Shown here: in pieces, positions 11,407-23,028 of the stretch | How positions within the stretch are numbered: position 1 is the stretch's first letter | Layout: each line of letters opens with the position of its first letter | Assembly (NCBI GenBank): GCA_030407085.1 | Contig: CM059582.1 | Location: 16,039,501 to 16,103,500, forward strand | From: Trichopria drosophilae | Taxonomy: Eukaryota > Arthropoda > Insecta > Hymenoptera > Diapriidae | DNA length: 64,000 bases | Direction: 5' to 3' | The notes under the pieces: generated by a model | What the model was told of the DNA's origin: nothing | Databases searched by the model: none | Seen by the model: the letters and a program-made list of their open reading frames with translations, nothing else | Program-made: the position numbers and the translations under genes

Positions 11407-11717
11407 CATGAAAAATTTTAGATTTGTTGTTATTATTTCAGTTTTTTGTGTTAGTTTTATTTAACATACTGTCGCTTTTCAATTGCCACTTGTTGGGTGC
11501 AAATCGATGCATTGTGTAATGTTTTGATAATGTTTGACGACTTTGTTAAAACTTGCAACGCAAGGAATTTGTTTCGTATAAAATGCTACAATGCTACATC
11601 TTATAGGTAAACACGTATTCCTTGGAATGATTTAAATTTAAAATTTGCATTCGACAATTAGCCGTTTCCGCATGCGACATAACCTCAATTTTAAAGATCA
11701 TTAATACTGCGCACATA

Positions 11718-11967
11718 CAGTAGGACCTCTCATATTCGAACCTCTCTTATTATAATTGCCTTTCTTATTCTAATTGTCCAGCCTCTCTTATTCTAATCGT
11801 TCTCCCACAAGTCTTCTCCCACTATCACACGAAAAGTCAACGAAAAATATTGTCCACGAATCACAAGCTCGCCAGCAAAGTAAGTGGGGGTAAGGGGAAA
11901 ATTAGAATAAGAGAGGTCGGCGCCATCTTGAAAAACTTTACTAATTAGAATAAGAGAGGTCCTACTG
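11718..11967. mobile_element. pogo/Tigger-like MITE, CAGTAGGACCTCTC ends
   Basis: Flanked by TA on both sides (11716-11717 and 11968-11969). The left end CAGTAGGACCTCTCATATTC and right end AATAAGAGAGGTCCTACTG are complementary over about 25 bp, and CCTCTCTTATTCTAAT recurs three times at the left. TA target sites with CAGTA-xx-CTC termini suggest the pogo/Tigger branch of Tc1/mariner. No transposase. The 60-aa minus frame lies wholly inside it and is not a gene. Confidence 0.7.
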
Positions 11968-12316
11968 TACAACAAAAAAATTGGAAATCAAGAGTAAACA
12001 AGGAATTTTTCTTCCTTCGTTACAAAATCCTGTATTTTTAAATGCAAATGAAGTATTTACAATTTACTACAAGTAATCAGAATTTTTCATTTTTAACACC
12101 ATCTCTGGTAACAATAACAGTATCAATATTTCAATTTTTGAGAATTTTTTATTAAAAAATCAGAAATTTTGATGATAATTCTTTTGTTTGAGTCTATCTT
12201 ATGAACGTTTGATAATTTTGAATTAGGACATTTGTTTCATTTTTCACAAACTTAAGCAGAAAAAGTCAAAAAGTTTGCAGAAATGTGCAAAACTTCTGGT
12301 GAATTGTGTACATGTA

Positions 12317-12587
12317 CAGTAGTCCTTCCTTTATTTTAAGTTGTCCGGTCAGGCGAGATGGCGGCCTTCGTCCCTTATTCTAATTTTCCCCTCTCCCCCA
12401 CTACCTAGATTTGCTGTATCACTTTTGCCCGTTTTTCTTCTGATGCGCATGCGCCGCTATTTGTATTTAGAAAATCCACATGTCAATGGGGAAAACGCCT
12501 GAGGGGAAATATTAGAATAGAAGAGAAAAAATTAGAATACGGGAAGACATTAGAATAAGGGAAATTAAAATAAGGGAAGGACTACTG
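12317..12587. mobile_element. pogo/Tigger-like MITE, CAGTAGTCCTTCC ends
   Basis: TA on both sides (12315-12316 and 12588-12589). CAGTAGTCCTTCCTTTATTT at the left is matched by AATAAGGGAAGGACTACTG at the right. Right-hand words TTAGAATAAGGGAA recur. Same plan as 11718-11967, different sequence family. Confidence 0.7.
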
Positions 12588-12681
12588 TATATGGGCGCTA
12601 TTGCGCATGCGCATTGAAAAATGGCAATTTAAAATATCTACAAAAATATAAAAAAAAAAACTTGGTGTTTCGAGATCATTA

Positions 12682-12794
12682 CCCTGCAAACACAAAAGTA
12701 ACAGTTATGTAACAACTATGTAACATATATGTAACAATGTAACCATTACATGTACGTAAATATTACATAACTGATACTTTCCGTGTGTGCAGGG
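12682..12794. mobile_element. Short MITE, CCCTGCAAACA family, copy 2
   Basis: CCCTGCAAACACAAAAGTAA at the left and the complement of TTTCCGTGTGTGCAGGG at the right, with repeated TATGTAACA words between. It is the best preserved copy of the family also seen at 9015-9123. Confidence 0.7.
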
Positions 12795-13030
12795 TTAAAT
12801 CGAGGCAGTTAATAATTTTTCATTCGAAATTATATGTTCTTTTGAGAGCATGCTTAACGTGAACGATTTCATTTATTTCGCGCTACATTCGAAAACATTC
12901 GAATATAATGGTATTTGAGGTTATGTACACCCGTTTGCATGCGGAAAAAGGCTAACGCAAATCTTGAAAAGTTTAAATTTGAATCATTCGAAGGAATACG
13001 TGATCATAATATGCTAATCATTCCTTTTAA

Positions 13031-13072
13031 TTACATAGTTGTTACATAACTGTTACTTTTGTGTTTGCAGGG
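13031..13072. mobile_element. Half copy of the CCCTGCAAACA MITE
   Basis: TTACATAGTTGTTACATAAC followed by TGTTACTTTTGTGTTTGCAGG is the right half of the family at 9015 and 12682. The left half is missing. Confidence 0.55.
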
Positions 13073-13239
13073 ATATGATGACCCAATAATCCCTGCAAAA
13101 TTTCAAAGTGAGCATATTCCCCGTTTTGGAAATATGAGAGGTCAAAGTTGACCATGTCCAATAAAAAATGTACATCAATTTCACATTTATACTCGAATAA
13201 TAATGTTAAAAAAAAATCAGACGATATTAGTCTTTACAA

Positions 13240-13440
13240 ATTTTTGGCTGCTGATTACGAATCTGAAGTCAGAGTTTAAAAATTTAAAATGGCGGATCCA
13301 ATATGGCGGACGACTTTTTTGAAAATCGATCTAATTTGCCTAAAAATTATTACCCAGGGGTTTTTGGGGTCGTTGCTTACGAATCTGAGGTCATATTTTA
13401 AAAGTTCAAAATGGCAAATCCAAAATGGCGGACGACTTTT
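13240..13440. repeat. Dispersed ATGGCGGATCC / GGGGTTTTTGGGGTC repeat
   Basis: Two tandem versions of a block reading GATTACGAATCTGAAGTCAG, then AAAATGGCGGATCCAATATG, then GCGGACGACTTTT, joined by GGGGTTTTTGGGGTC. Related blocks occur at about 21050-21260, 35460-35520 and 48060, and inside the TTAA-flanked element at 40193-40616. The blocks are therefore probably fragments of that element family. Confidence 0.6.
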
Positions 13441-13489
13441 AAAAAATGAAATGCGATTCGCTTGAAACACGTTAAAGTTTAACAAAGAA

Positions 13490-14880
13490 AGATGCAATAC
13501 CCCAACCAAGGCAACATGTAACAATCCAACCAGCAAAGGTAAGATCGTATAATCCAACCAACAAAGACAAGATCGTCAAATCCAACCAACAAAGGCAAGA
13601 TGTAATAATCCGACCGGCAAAGGTAGGATAGTATAGTCCAACAAACAAAGGCAACATGTAATAATCCAAACGGCAAAGGTAAGATCGTAAAATCCAACCA
13701 ACAATGGTAAGTTGTAAATATCCAACCAACATAGGCAAGATGCAATACTCCGACCGGAAAAGGTAAGATCGTAAAATCCGATAAAGGTAGTACAATCAAA
13801 CAAACAAAGGCAAGATGTAATAATCCAACCGGCAAAGGTAAGATGCAATACTTCAACCAAGGCAAGATGTAATAATCCAACTGACAAAGGCAAGATGCAA
13901 TACTCCAACAAAGGCAAGATGTAATAATCCGACCGACAAAGGCAAGATGCAATACTCCAACAAAGGCAAGATGTAATAATCCGACCGACAAAGGTAGGAT
14001 AGTATAATCCAACAAACAAAGGCAAAATGTAATAATCCAACCGGCAATGGTAAGATCGTAAAATCCAACCATCAAAGTCAAGATGTAACAATCCGACCGG
14101 CAAAGGTAAGATAATATAATCCAACCAACAATGGCAAGTTGTAAAAATCCAACCAACAAAGGCAAGATGCAATACTCCAACAAAGGCAAGATGTAATAAT
14201 CCGACCGACAAAGGTAGGATAGTATAATCCAACAAACAAAGGCAACATGTAATAATCCAACCGGCAAAGGTAAGATCGTAAAATCCAACCAACAAAGACA
14301 AGATCGTCAAATCCAACCAACAAAGGCAAGATGTAATAATCCGACCGGCAAAGGTAGGATAGTATAGTCCAACAAACAAAGGCAACATGTAATAATCCAA
14401 ACGGCAAAGGTAAGATAATATAATCCAACCAACAATGGCAAGTTGTAAAAATCCAACCAACAAAGGCAAGATGCAATACTCCAACAAAGGCAAGATGTAA
14501 TAATCCGGCCGACAAAGGTAGGATAGTATAATCCAACAAACAAAGGCAAGATGTAATAATCCAACCGGCAAAGGTGAGGTCGTAAAATCCAACCATCAAA
14601 GGCAAGATGTAACAATCCGACCGGCAAAGGTAAGATAATATAATCCAACCAACAATGGCAAGTTGTAAAAATCCAACTAACAAAGGCAAGATGCAATACT
14701 CCAACCAAGGCAAGATGTAATAATCCAACCGGCAAAGGTAGGAGAGTATAATCCAACAAACAAAGGCAATATGTAACAATCCAACCGGCAAAGGTAAGAT
14801 AGTATAATCCAACCAACAATGGCAAGTTGTAAAATCCAACCAACAAAGGCAAGATGCAATACTCCAACCAAGGCAAGATA
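13490..14880. repeat. 28-bp minisatellite array, about 1.4 kb
   Basis: About 50 units of 27-28 bp with the form AATCCAACCGGCAAAGGTAA then GATGTAATA or GATCGTAAA. Several variants (GGCAAGATGCAATACTCCAA, CCAACAAACAAAGGCAA) are interleaved in higher-order blocks of four to six units. Because 28 is not a multiple of 3, the minus strand stays open in all three frames and gives apparent proteins of 71-338 aa made of LDYYILPLPVGLLHLAFVGW-type repeats. There is no start context or family similarity that supports a gene. Confidence 0.85.
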
Positions 14881-15760
14881 CTTTTATTTTATCACATTCG
14901 CAAGCAAACGATTCAAATAAGATGTACAATATGGAATGGGAATCAATGAAATGCTGATCTGCTGATAGTTTTTTGTTTTTAGGGTTTTTGAATATAGGCT
15001 GAAATCTTTTATAAATTCGAGATTTTCAACACTAAAGATACATTTATTTTATCACTTTCGCAAGCACAGGATTTAAATAAAATGTCTTAAACGATGCATT
15101 AAAACTTTGATTGTTTTTAGATTGTCTTGTTTCTTATGCAGAGTCAAAACAGATTTAATGCAGAGACAAAGAAAGCTTAGTGCCTTATCAATATCAATTC
15201 AACGTTCAAAATCGAGTTTCAGCCATCAGGAATTCCAATATGGCGCCGAATTTTCAAGCAATTTTCAAAAAATTGGTAAATATTTATACTTATAAAATTT
15301 TTACGAGCCATTAGAATATTACGGTTCTATTGAAACTATGCACAGAGGTGCACAAGATACTTGAATTTTAAGGAAAAATTTTACTTTTATACTCCACATC
15401 ATTCTAACGACCTCAAAATAGCGTCAACGATGAACATTTCTTGGAAAAATTTCTGGACGCCCTCAGCCATAAAATAGGAGCTTTTTTTAAATAGTGCTGA
15501 TAATGAAAAGTTCTTAGAATTCATAGAGAATATAGCGGATTTTTTTCAGAATTTTTTAACGATATATGATTTTATAACGATAAATGAATTTCAAATATTA
15601 TAGTTTAGGATTTTTTTTTTCACAACTACTTAAAACTTTTCGAATAATTTGCAAAGAACAAAAATATCTTAGAATTTATAAAAAAATACACTATATATCT
15701 TCCGTTACTCTTTGGTAACACTTAAATGCTAGTTTAAGCGTGAATTTAGACAAGAATCGC
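14881..15760. other. No gene; short direct repeat beside the array
   Basis: The edge of the minisatellite (CTTTTATTTTATCACATTCG at about 14881) recurs at about 15041 as CATTTATTTTATCACTTTCG, so the array border has been duplicated once. The rest is AT-rich, and the 62-aa frame at 15107 has no recognisable features. Confidence 0.4.
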
Positions 15761-16138
15761 TTAAGGGGGTTCTAAAGTGCTCAGCCGATAAGGGAGGATT
15801 TTTCACTAAAAATTGTAAATAAAAAGTGTCTGTATCGATTTTTCAAAATTTGGGCTCTGTAAGGGCAATTTTAGTTACTTTAGACGGTACCCTAGAAAAT
15901 GTCACAGAAATTAATTAAAAACTGATCGACAATTTTCGGAAATAAATAAAAATCACTTATTCCCGAACATTCTCGATCAGTTCTCAATTAATATCATTGG
16001 TACTTTCTAGTAAATTGTTTATAGTGCTTAGAATTACTCTTAAAGAGCCTGAATTTTAAAAATGTTAGTCATCTTTAATTTACATTTTTTAGTGAAATTT
16101 CCTACCTTTATCGGCGGACCACTTTAGAACCCCCTTAA
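15761..16138. mobile_element. TTAA-flanked MITE, GGGGGTTCTAAAGTG family
   Basis: A 378-bp palindromic element: TTAAGGGGGTTCTAAAGTG at the left and CACTTTAGAACCCCCTTAA at the right, with ATTTTTCACTAAAAATTGTA and its complement next inside, and inverted GACAATTTTCGG words near the centre. TTAA target sites point to a piggyBac-type or other TTAA-specific transposase. It is the well-preserved copy of the element at 6503-6890. Confidence 0.75.
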
Positions 16139-16189
16139 GAGCGTACTTTTAGCGTTAATAGGACGCCTTAATAGCGTCCAATTGTAATG

Positions 16190-16385
16190 TTAAAAGCGTT
16201 TCTATTCATCCGTACGCAAACGTTCATCGAGAGTCCATAAAGCGTACAGTGATCGTTTCAAAAACGTCTACAAAGAGTTCATAGAGTGTTCTGAGAGCGT
16301 TTGTATTCACCCGTACGTAAACCTTCATCGGGATTCCATAAAACGTCCAGGCGTTGTTTTCAAAACGTCTACAAAACGTGTTGTA
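16190..16385. repeat. Tandem duplication of about 103 bp, CGT-rich
   Basis: AGCGTTT-TATTCA-CCGTACG-AAAC starts at about 16194 and again at about 16298; each copy continues with TTCATCG, CCATAAA and CGTCTACAAA words. More CGTTT/AAACGT words extend to about 16560, so a longer decayed array is possible. Not coding. Confidence 0.55.
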
Positions 16386-18684
16386 AACATTTCCCTGCCA
16401 AAAGTATGAGCGTCCATTAAGAGTTCATAAGTTAATAAAGGGTGAAATTGACGTTTGGGAAACGTGCACGAAAATTGCATTCCGCTTCCACGAACGTTTG
16501 ATAGGAGTACTTAAAGCGCGAATGTAAACCTTTTAAGAGTTCAACGTTTTGCAATAGTACATTAAAAGTTCCACATTAATGTATAAGAAAAAAATTTACT
16601 TTGCAAACATTTTCATTTATTTTATATTTTTTTTCCACATTTCATATAAAAATTAATTTTTATTAATTTTTTTTATGTAATTTAATTTTTTTAAGATAAA
16701 TTAATTATCTTTAAATAAGGCGTTCTCATTCGGTCACCTATATCCAGTCGTAATCAACAGCAGCGCCGCTCAACATGAAACAAATACTGCGCGTGGCATC
16801 AACTACTGCGCTACCACTGGGAACCAATTTCTAAGACGTAATATGATAACTGTGTTACACGTGTATTCTAATAAAAATGTTCATTGATAATAAATAAAAA
16901 ATGATTGATATTCTTCTAGTATAATGAGGAGTAGAATAATTTTTTAATACCGTCTTTTATAAGGTTTCGTAGTGAAACTTGTAGAAGATCGTAAAAATCG
17001 CTTTACTCCTCCTTGCCGAACGTTTCATGAACTCTTTAATTTCGGTTTTCTCATCCCAGCAATCCTTTGCTGGGTTACCATCCTTTGCGTATTAAAACGG
17101 AGTGTCTTATAATGATACAGATATTTCTAAAATCCTCAACTTTTAACGTTTATTTATTTAAAGTTAGAAGAAACTTTACCTGATTCTTATTTCATTAGGA
17201 TTAAAAGAAGGTGTATTTAATAATTACAGATGAATTTAATTAAAGAAAATGTCTTCTATTTAAAAACAAACTGACATATAATATATGTATAATGACATAA
17301 GAATTTTGATCTTTTAATCGGTAAAACAAAATCGGCTGTCCCTATAAGTAGAAGATATTTTTAAGACATAAGAATTCTTATCCTTTATAAAAGACAGTTT
17401 CCTCCTCAGTGTAGTGTTATGTACGAGCACAGACTGAACTATACCAATGACGTTGTTTCTCATTGTTTTTAGTGATGTAAAAGCAAACAAAACAGAGTGA
17501 TTATTGTTGAGACTTAGGTTAACAATAATAATTATTTGTATAAAAAATAAGTATTTGCCGTTTTCAAAATTTAGAGTGGAATTCAAATGATAATTTGAAC
17601 ACATTGGGTACCATACCGGATATAAGCATTTATCCTCATAGTATGTAATAACATGACTATACACATAGTGAACCAAATGATCTGGTCATCGACATATTAT
17701 CCGGAGTTTTTAGCAGGGTATATTGATAAATTTAATGTTCGAACAAAGCACATAAACCAAATTTGGTATTTCAGTAGTTCGTAAGAGTTTGAATACCTTA
17801 CAAACATTATTTAAAACAAAGTTATAAAACTTACTGCGACGAAATGGTGATTTCTTGGAAAATATAAGTCATGGTTGCACGTGTTGAAATTGCAGAATCA
17901 ACCGGGTATTACTTCGGCTCATCTTTCTGTTGGTAAAAAGTGATTCAGTTTTAATCGTTGTTTCATCTAGAGATACTTATTAGATTATAATTGGTGGCAT
18001 TCGAATATCAAAGTGAAATCGGGCGACATTACTGAATTCAATGACCCATGATCCTTCTATGCATATAATTAATTGCCTTCAAATTGGTAAAAAAGAGTAT
18101 AACTTAAATTATAATGATTCTCTCTATCTAATTATATATCAGTCCAAGGAATTTAATTTTTATTTAATTGTATAATTTATGCTGACCGTGAAAGATCCTA
18201 AACAAAAATTTTTATTTAAGACCTCATTTGATGTATTATGCAGAGCTCTTAATATCGGGGCATAATTCTTCTTACAGACCACATTAAGGAACCTTTTCTG
18301 AGCAGTACCTTGGAAATATTAAGTTGTCTTGTTAGCATCTCTAAATGTCTACGTACTGTAGTCTTATTTTTATATGTAGTGGCGTTTTTATGATTTAATC
18401 GAGTCTAATATAAAAGTAGTTTATGTGATTAGCGCGCGTATTGTCACGCACATGGTCACTTACTGCATTTAAAATCAGAGTTAAATACATAATAGGTGAA
18501 TGTATACTTAAGGTGCCAGATTAAACACTTAACAGACTAATAGGTTGTGTCGTTTTGTATGTACAGTAAATGCACGTATAATTGGTCCCTGTAAAAATAC
18601 TAAGCAATCACTAACAGTGATATGAATAAAATATGAACATTATTCATTTTAATTAAATAATTTGGAAATGTATCAATATTATTA
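16386..18684. other. No gene recognised
   Basis: AT-rich. The longest frame (120 aa, minus strand, 17314-17676) has low-complexity composition and no splice sites or motifs that would make it a gene. I see no repeat or RNA gene here. Confidence 0.45.
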
Positions 18685-18885
18685 CAGTCCTCCCTCCGTA
18701 ATTGCTGTCTGGTCGAGGCCGCACTTCCCCTCATGCCCTCGTAATTGCTTTTCTACGTTCGTGCCACTACTTCCCCTTCTCCATATATTAAACAGTTAAA
18801 AGTACATACGGTGCACCTAAGAAGGGGGGACCTGGACAACAATTACGGATAGAATAAGGAAGATAACAATTACGGAGGGGGACTG
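18685..18885. mobile_element. pogo/Tigger-like MITE, CAGTCCTCCCTCCGTAATTG ends
   Basis: TA on both sides (18683-18684 and 18886-18887). The left end CAGTCCTCCCTCCGTAATTG is complementary to the right end CAATTACGGAGGGGGACTG. 201 bp, no coding frame. It belongs to the same structural class as 11718, 12317, 25204 and 38737. Confidence 0.7.
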
Positions 18886-21039
18886 TACAATTAACCTACA
18901 GGCACTATATTAGAACCGTCCTGGTTTCAAAAGTGTCTTATTTTGGATGTCTTAGAAGAGAAACGTCTAGCAATCTAAGACCTTGTTTGGTGTCTACTGA
19001 AAACAAAGAATTTTAACGTTTGTTAACATTTTTATGAATTTTCGTGACTTTGCGCCGGAATGGAAACAAACCTCGAACCTAACCTAGTTTATGAATGTAA
19101 ACTACATCGGTACTGTAAAGTGACAAAGCAAAACACGACACCAGATTTATTTTCACTAACTGATTCGGTGATCCGACCGCTAATTTTTGTTGTCATATTC
19201 GGAATCAGCAGGCAAAAATAAGTCAAAATACACTAATTTAGATTCTTTTAGGATCTGCCTTTTCCGAAGGTTTACCGTTATTTTCGTTAGAGTTAGTAAA
19301 AATTAGTTAAGTTGGTGAAATTAGGTAGTCCACTATCTTTATTATATGGATATAGAGTCGGCAAAACGATTACAATATGATCTACATGCCCAAAGATGAT
19401 ATTGTTGATGTGCTGTAGGAAAAACTTACATATTCTTCGGGTTTTACAATAATAACGCGACCCGCACTTTTCTGCGTGTCAGTAATGTGTATATTAACTC
19501 GTATATTTTAACATTCAATGAGGGTTCGTTAACTGTTAATAAATCTTACATAAAATTCTGTCGTTTAAACTGCACATGTCAACAATGCGTCGAAAAAATT
19601 CGCTGAAAATCGAATGGCTGCGCGTCTGTATGTTTGTCTCTATTTCGGTGAAACTGTAAGTAAATATGAAACGTAATGTTGCACATAATAGAGAAACATT
19701 ATCAATTGGTATATTGGCATGATGAAGTAGATTTCGATGCTAGGTAGGTTTCTTTAAGGTGAAAATTGTGTATGCTGCTAGGCTCAAATATATAAGTTTC
19801 ATCTTGATCGACATCCATACAGGAACGTAAACGAAACGCATATCAGTATTATCTAATCGTTCGAGTTCATTGTTTAGATATTGAGAAGGATCGGATATTC
19901 TATGCACACAAATAGTAGATATGCGGTGTAATATAATTATCAACGATATCCTAGTCTTTACAGATAACAGATTGATTAAGGAGTTTTATAAAATGCAGAA
20001 TGTCTAGTACAGTTCTCGTGACCTTCGGGACCTTTAAATCTTTGACTATTTCTGAAAATTATACAACCTTAACTCAATATTGATTAAATAGGATAATTAC
20101 GCATAGTGTTTGAATTATCCAGATTGCAAAAGTAATAGCCTGAATTTTACTGGTGCCAATTTACTGGGACCATTGCTTTGAGTCCAATGTAAAAAAGCGC
20201 TACCGTTGTCATTTGGTTTAGACAGAGTGGCCAAGCAAATAGAGTAAATACATTTGGGAATTTCCACAGAAAACCTCAGTCGTTTTGCGAAAGTTTTCGG
20301 ATTTTTTTTCAGTTTCGGATATGTTTTAGTATCTTATAAGATATAACTTTCTACTGTAGACAGTTTTTCTAATTTTTTATCTGAAAATTGGTGGTTTTTT
20401 AAAGATCCTAAATTTATAGCTTGCGCTCTCAGTGGAATCAATCAGAATTCATTTTTCATTTTCTACCGCTGTGAGTCCAATAAAGGCAAAATAAGAGGAA
20501 CAAGAAAGGATGTTTTATCTGATGGATAGGGGAAGAGCTCCGGTTGTATGCATCCTTTTGTTTTTAACAAAGAATTTTTGACAACATTCATATTATGCAG
20601 ACGTATGTGTATCAGTGCACAGCTAGATACCTTAGCTAACTCCTGTAAAAGAATGAAATTGGTTCCTTGTAAAATAACAATTTTATCATACATTTAGTGA
20701 AGTGACGATTTTTGACACAAAAAATATTTGTACCCGGTTGTGGGCACCCTTGAAATATCTGGTAAAATGGAAAAATATGAAGGAAAACCACCTCAAATAA
20801 TAAGAAAATAACAATTTATTTACTTTAAAGCCTCCGGTGACAAAAAGAACACAACACGTTTTCACAATAGTCATTCACTAATCTTCAAAATCAGAATCAC
20901 AATTCTTGCATGTGAAGTAGCTGGCGCACTTCCCTACTTTGAATCAACCTAACCTCTTCAAAACGTCAATATCTCGAAAAAATAAACTTTATTCTATCAA
21001 TTATGAATATTATTGATGAAATTTGCATCTCTAGTGGTA
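18886..21039. other. No gene recognised
   Basis: AT-rich intergenic sequence. Minus-strand frames of 62-76 aa at 19740, 20463 and 20686 show no domain, no signal and no plausible splicing. I see nothing else. Confidence 0.45.
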
Positions 21040-21757
21040 TTATTTTCCCTAAAACGGAGGTCCAGGGGTTTTGCTGATCAGCAATTTGAGGTTAGATTTT
21101 TGAAAATCAACATGGCGGATCCAATATGGTGGACTGAAATTCAATAAAATGCTTCAAAATCGCGATAAAATGCGTATACGGGGGTTTTTGGGGTTGTTCA
21201 CCACGAATTTGAGGCTAGATTTTTAAAATTCAAGATGATGGATCCGATATGGCCGACCATATTTCATGAAATAATTCAAAATCATGCGATAATGTTTATA
21301 CTTGAATTTTCTGAAAGAAAGTTGGTTCTTTTCGTCTGTTAACCGTAAACGTTTCCTAACTCAAACCACGTGCAGGTGGACGGCAAGTCTTCTTATTTTT
21401 TTTTATTAACCAAGTTTTTAAGCATTTTTCATTATACACGTAATTATAAAAGAATGAATAAATAGAGAATAAAGAAACAGATATATACCAGAGTTAAGTT
21501 TTATTGGGTATATTGAATCGCTGAATCTGAATGTGCTGACAAATTTGTTTAACTTTAAACAAAAAATTCAGTATGGCGGCATGAGTTTAAACAAAAATTT
21601 CGACCGTATTGGATCGGCCATTTTGAATAATTGAAAACTGACATCAGCGTCTTCGAAACATAAACATCCATATCTACACAAATTTCAAATTGCTCGGAAA
21701 CATTGTAACATTTTGAGCCCACTTTCTAGTTTTCGGTTTTCACAGCGAAAGGGTTAA
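21040..21757. mobile_element. Degenerate TTAA-type element remnant
   Basis: Contains two ATGGCGGATCC/GGGGTTTTTGGGGTT blocks (about 21055-21130 and 21180-21260) and ends GCGAAAGGGTTAA at 21757. That is the right-end form of the CCCTTT/TTAA elements at 790, 40193 and 46845. No intact left end is visible, so the left limit is approximate. Confidence 0.4.
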
Positions 21758-22500
21758 GCGTGAATTTATACAAGAAACGATTAATACACTCTTCGATTTT
21801 TACCAGGACATGCTTGCATTCACTTATGTTATTATTTTTCAAAAACAGGAAATGCATGGACTTCGAAGAAGCGTACTCTGGTTCGAATTTTGGTCAGTGT
21901 CAGAATTTTTCAAATATTATTGAAAATGTGATAAATGTAAAATATAACTTAAAAGATCAAATAAATGTTTGTCTTATGCTTCCTCACTTTTTCTTTTAAG
22001 CTGGTTAAAAAATTGTCTCGAACTTCTAGAATACTTTAGAAATTCTTGTTCAAAAGTTCCGAAATATTTCCATTGAATTAATTCATAATATTTCTTCGAA
22101 ATTTGTCATATCCTCAACTCCGGAACTTTTGCGGGCATGACCTTAATAAATCAGAAAATTTCGAATTAAATTTATCAATCCGATATTGTCAAGAAACAAT
22201 GTTGAAAGCAATGTTCAACAATTTAAATCAGTGCAGATATAAAAACTCGTTCGTTTATGGTCCACAATATATTAATTTCCAATTACAAACGTATAAATAG
22301 TATAAACTAAACTTGAGATTACAGATTGGATACGACTGGAATGTAGAAGAAAATATGTTTCTTGATAAGTCATGTTTTACATAATCGTTTTGCGATTTGT
22401 ATTACCGGAATCATGTCTGTATAATTAAAACAATTATCCGTAGCATTCGGCAAATCACGCCGTTACTAAACTGCAAAAACCGGACGCGAAAAGGAAAGTC
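21758..22500. other. No gene recognised upstream of the Rab32-like gene
   Basis: AT-rich. Two frames of 79 and 65 aa (21760 and 22103) have no recognisable features. Sequence becomes richer in CG dinucleotides from about 22440 towards the Rab32-like first exon. Confidence 0.4.
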
Positions 22501-23028
22501 AAGATTTCCAGATTTTATGTTGAAATCAGAATGTCTCCTACAGATGGCGCCTGCAATCCGATCGCAACTTCTGTACCAACCGATCACGTTTCTCTGGAGT
22601 TCTTGGAACAGCAGGACGAAAATCCCAAACGACTAGCGCGAGTTTCGCATAATAACGAGCTGTTCTGTCATAAAATCGTGCACCTGTATTTCTATCCGCT
22701 TAACATATTTTTTATAATACTATTTATATACTGTGGCATCGGAATCACGACCGATAAACGTGTCGTCCGATAAAATTATCCGATAACTTAAATAAAACTT
22801 TAGTACTGACGGTTTTCCGGCGTAAGATGGAGCACGATCGGTTCACCGCGTGATTCAGACATTCCATGTTACGGGAAAAGGCGCGAATTTAGTGACCAGT
22901 GACGTTTTGTTTGTTCTTTATATAAATGCACGAAAAAATTGTGGTCCAGACGAAAATCGAATTATTCGATAAATTGAGGGACGGTCGGTAAATATGTTGT
23001 AAAAATCGGACAAATAAATAAAAAAAAA
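22501..23028 (+). promoter_or_regulatory. Putative promoter and 5' leader of the Rab32-like gene
   Basis: A TATA-like TATATAAA lies at 22919-22926, about 105 bp before the start codon, so a transcription start near 22950 would leave a leader of about 80 bases. The stretch 22460-22900 is richer in CG dinucleotides than its surroundings, and CAGATGGCGC (22541-22550) resembles an insect CTCF core. An 80-aa frame from 22531 has no match to Rab N-termini and lies upstream of the TATA box; it could be an alternative first exon or chance. Confidence 0.4.

Noticed and set aside
13276..14929. Minus-strand open frames of 71-338 aa with membrane-like repeats
   Set aside because: They follow a 28-bp DNA repeat in all three frames at once. 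A real gene would use one frame and show codon-level constraint.
17314..17676. 120-aa minus-strand frame
   Set aside because: No domain, no codon pattern, no splice sites, no neighbouring exon; compatible with chance in AT-rich DNA.
22531..22773. 80-aa frame before the Rab32-like exon 1 as its N-terminus
   Set aside because: It lies upstream of a TATA-like box, contains no donor giving phase with exon 2, and has no Rab similarity.
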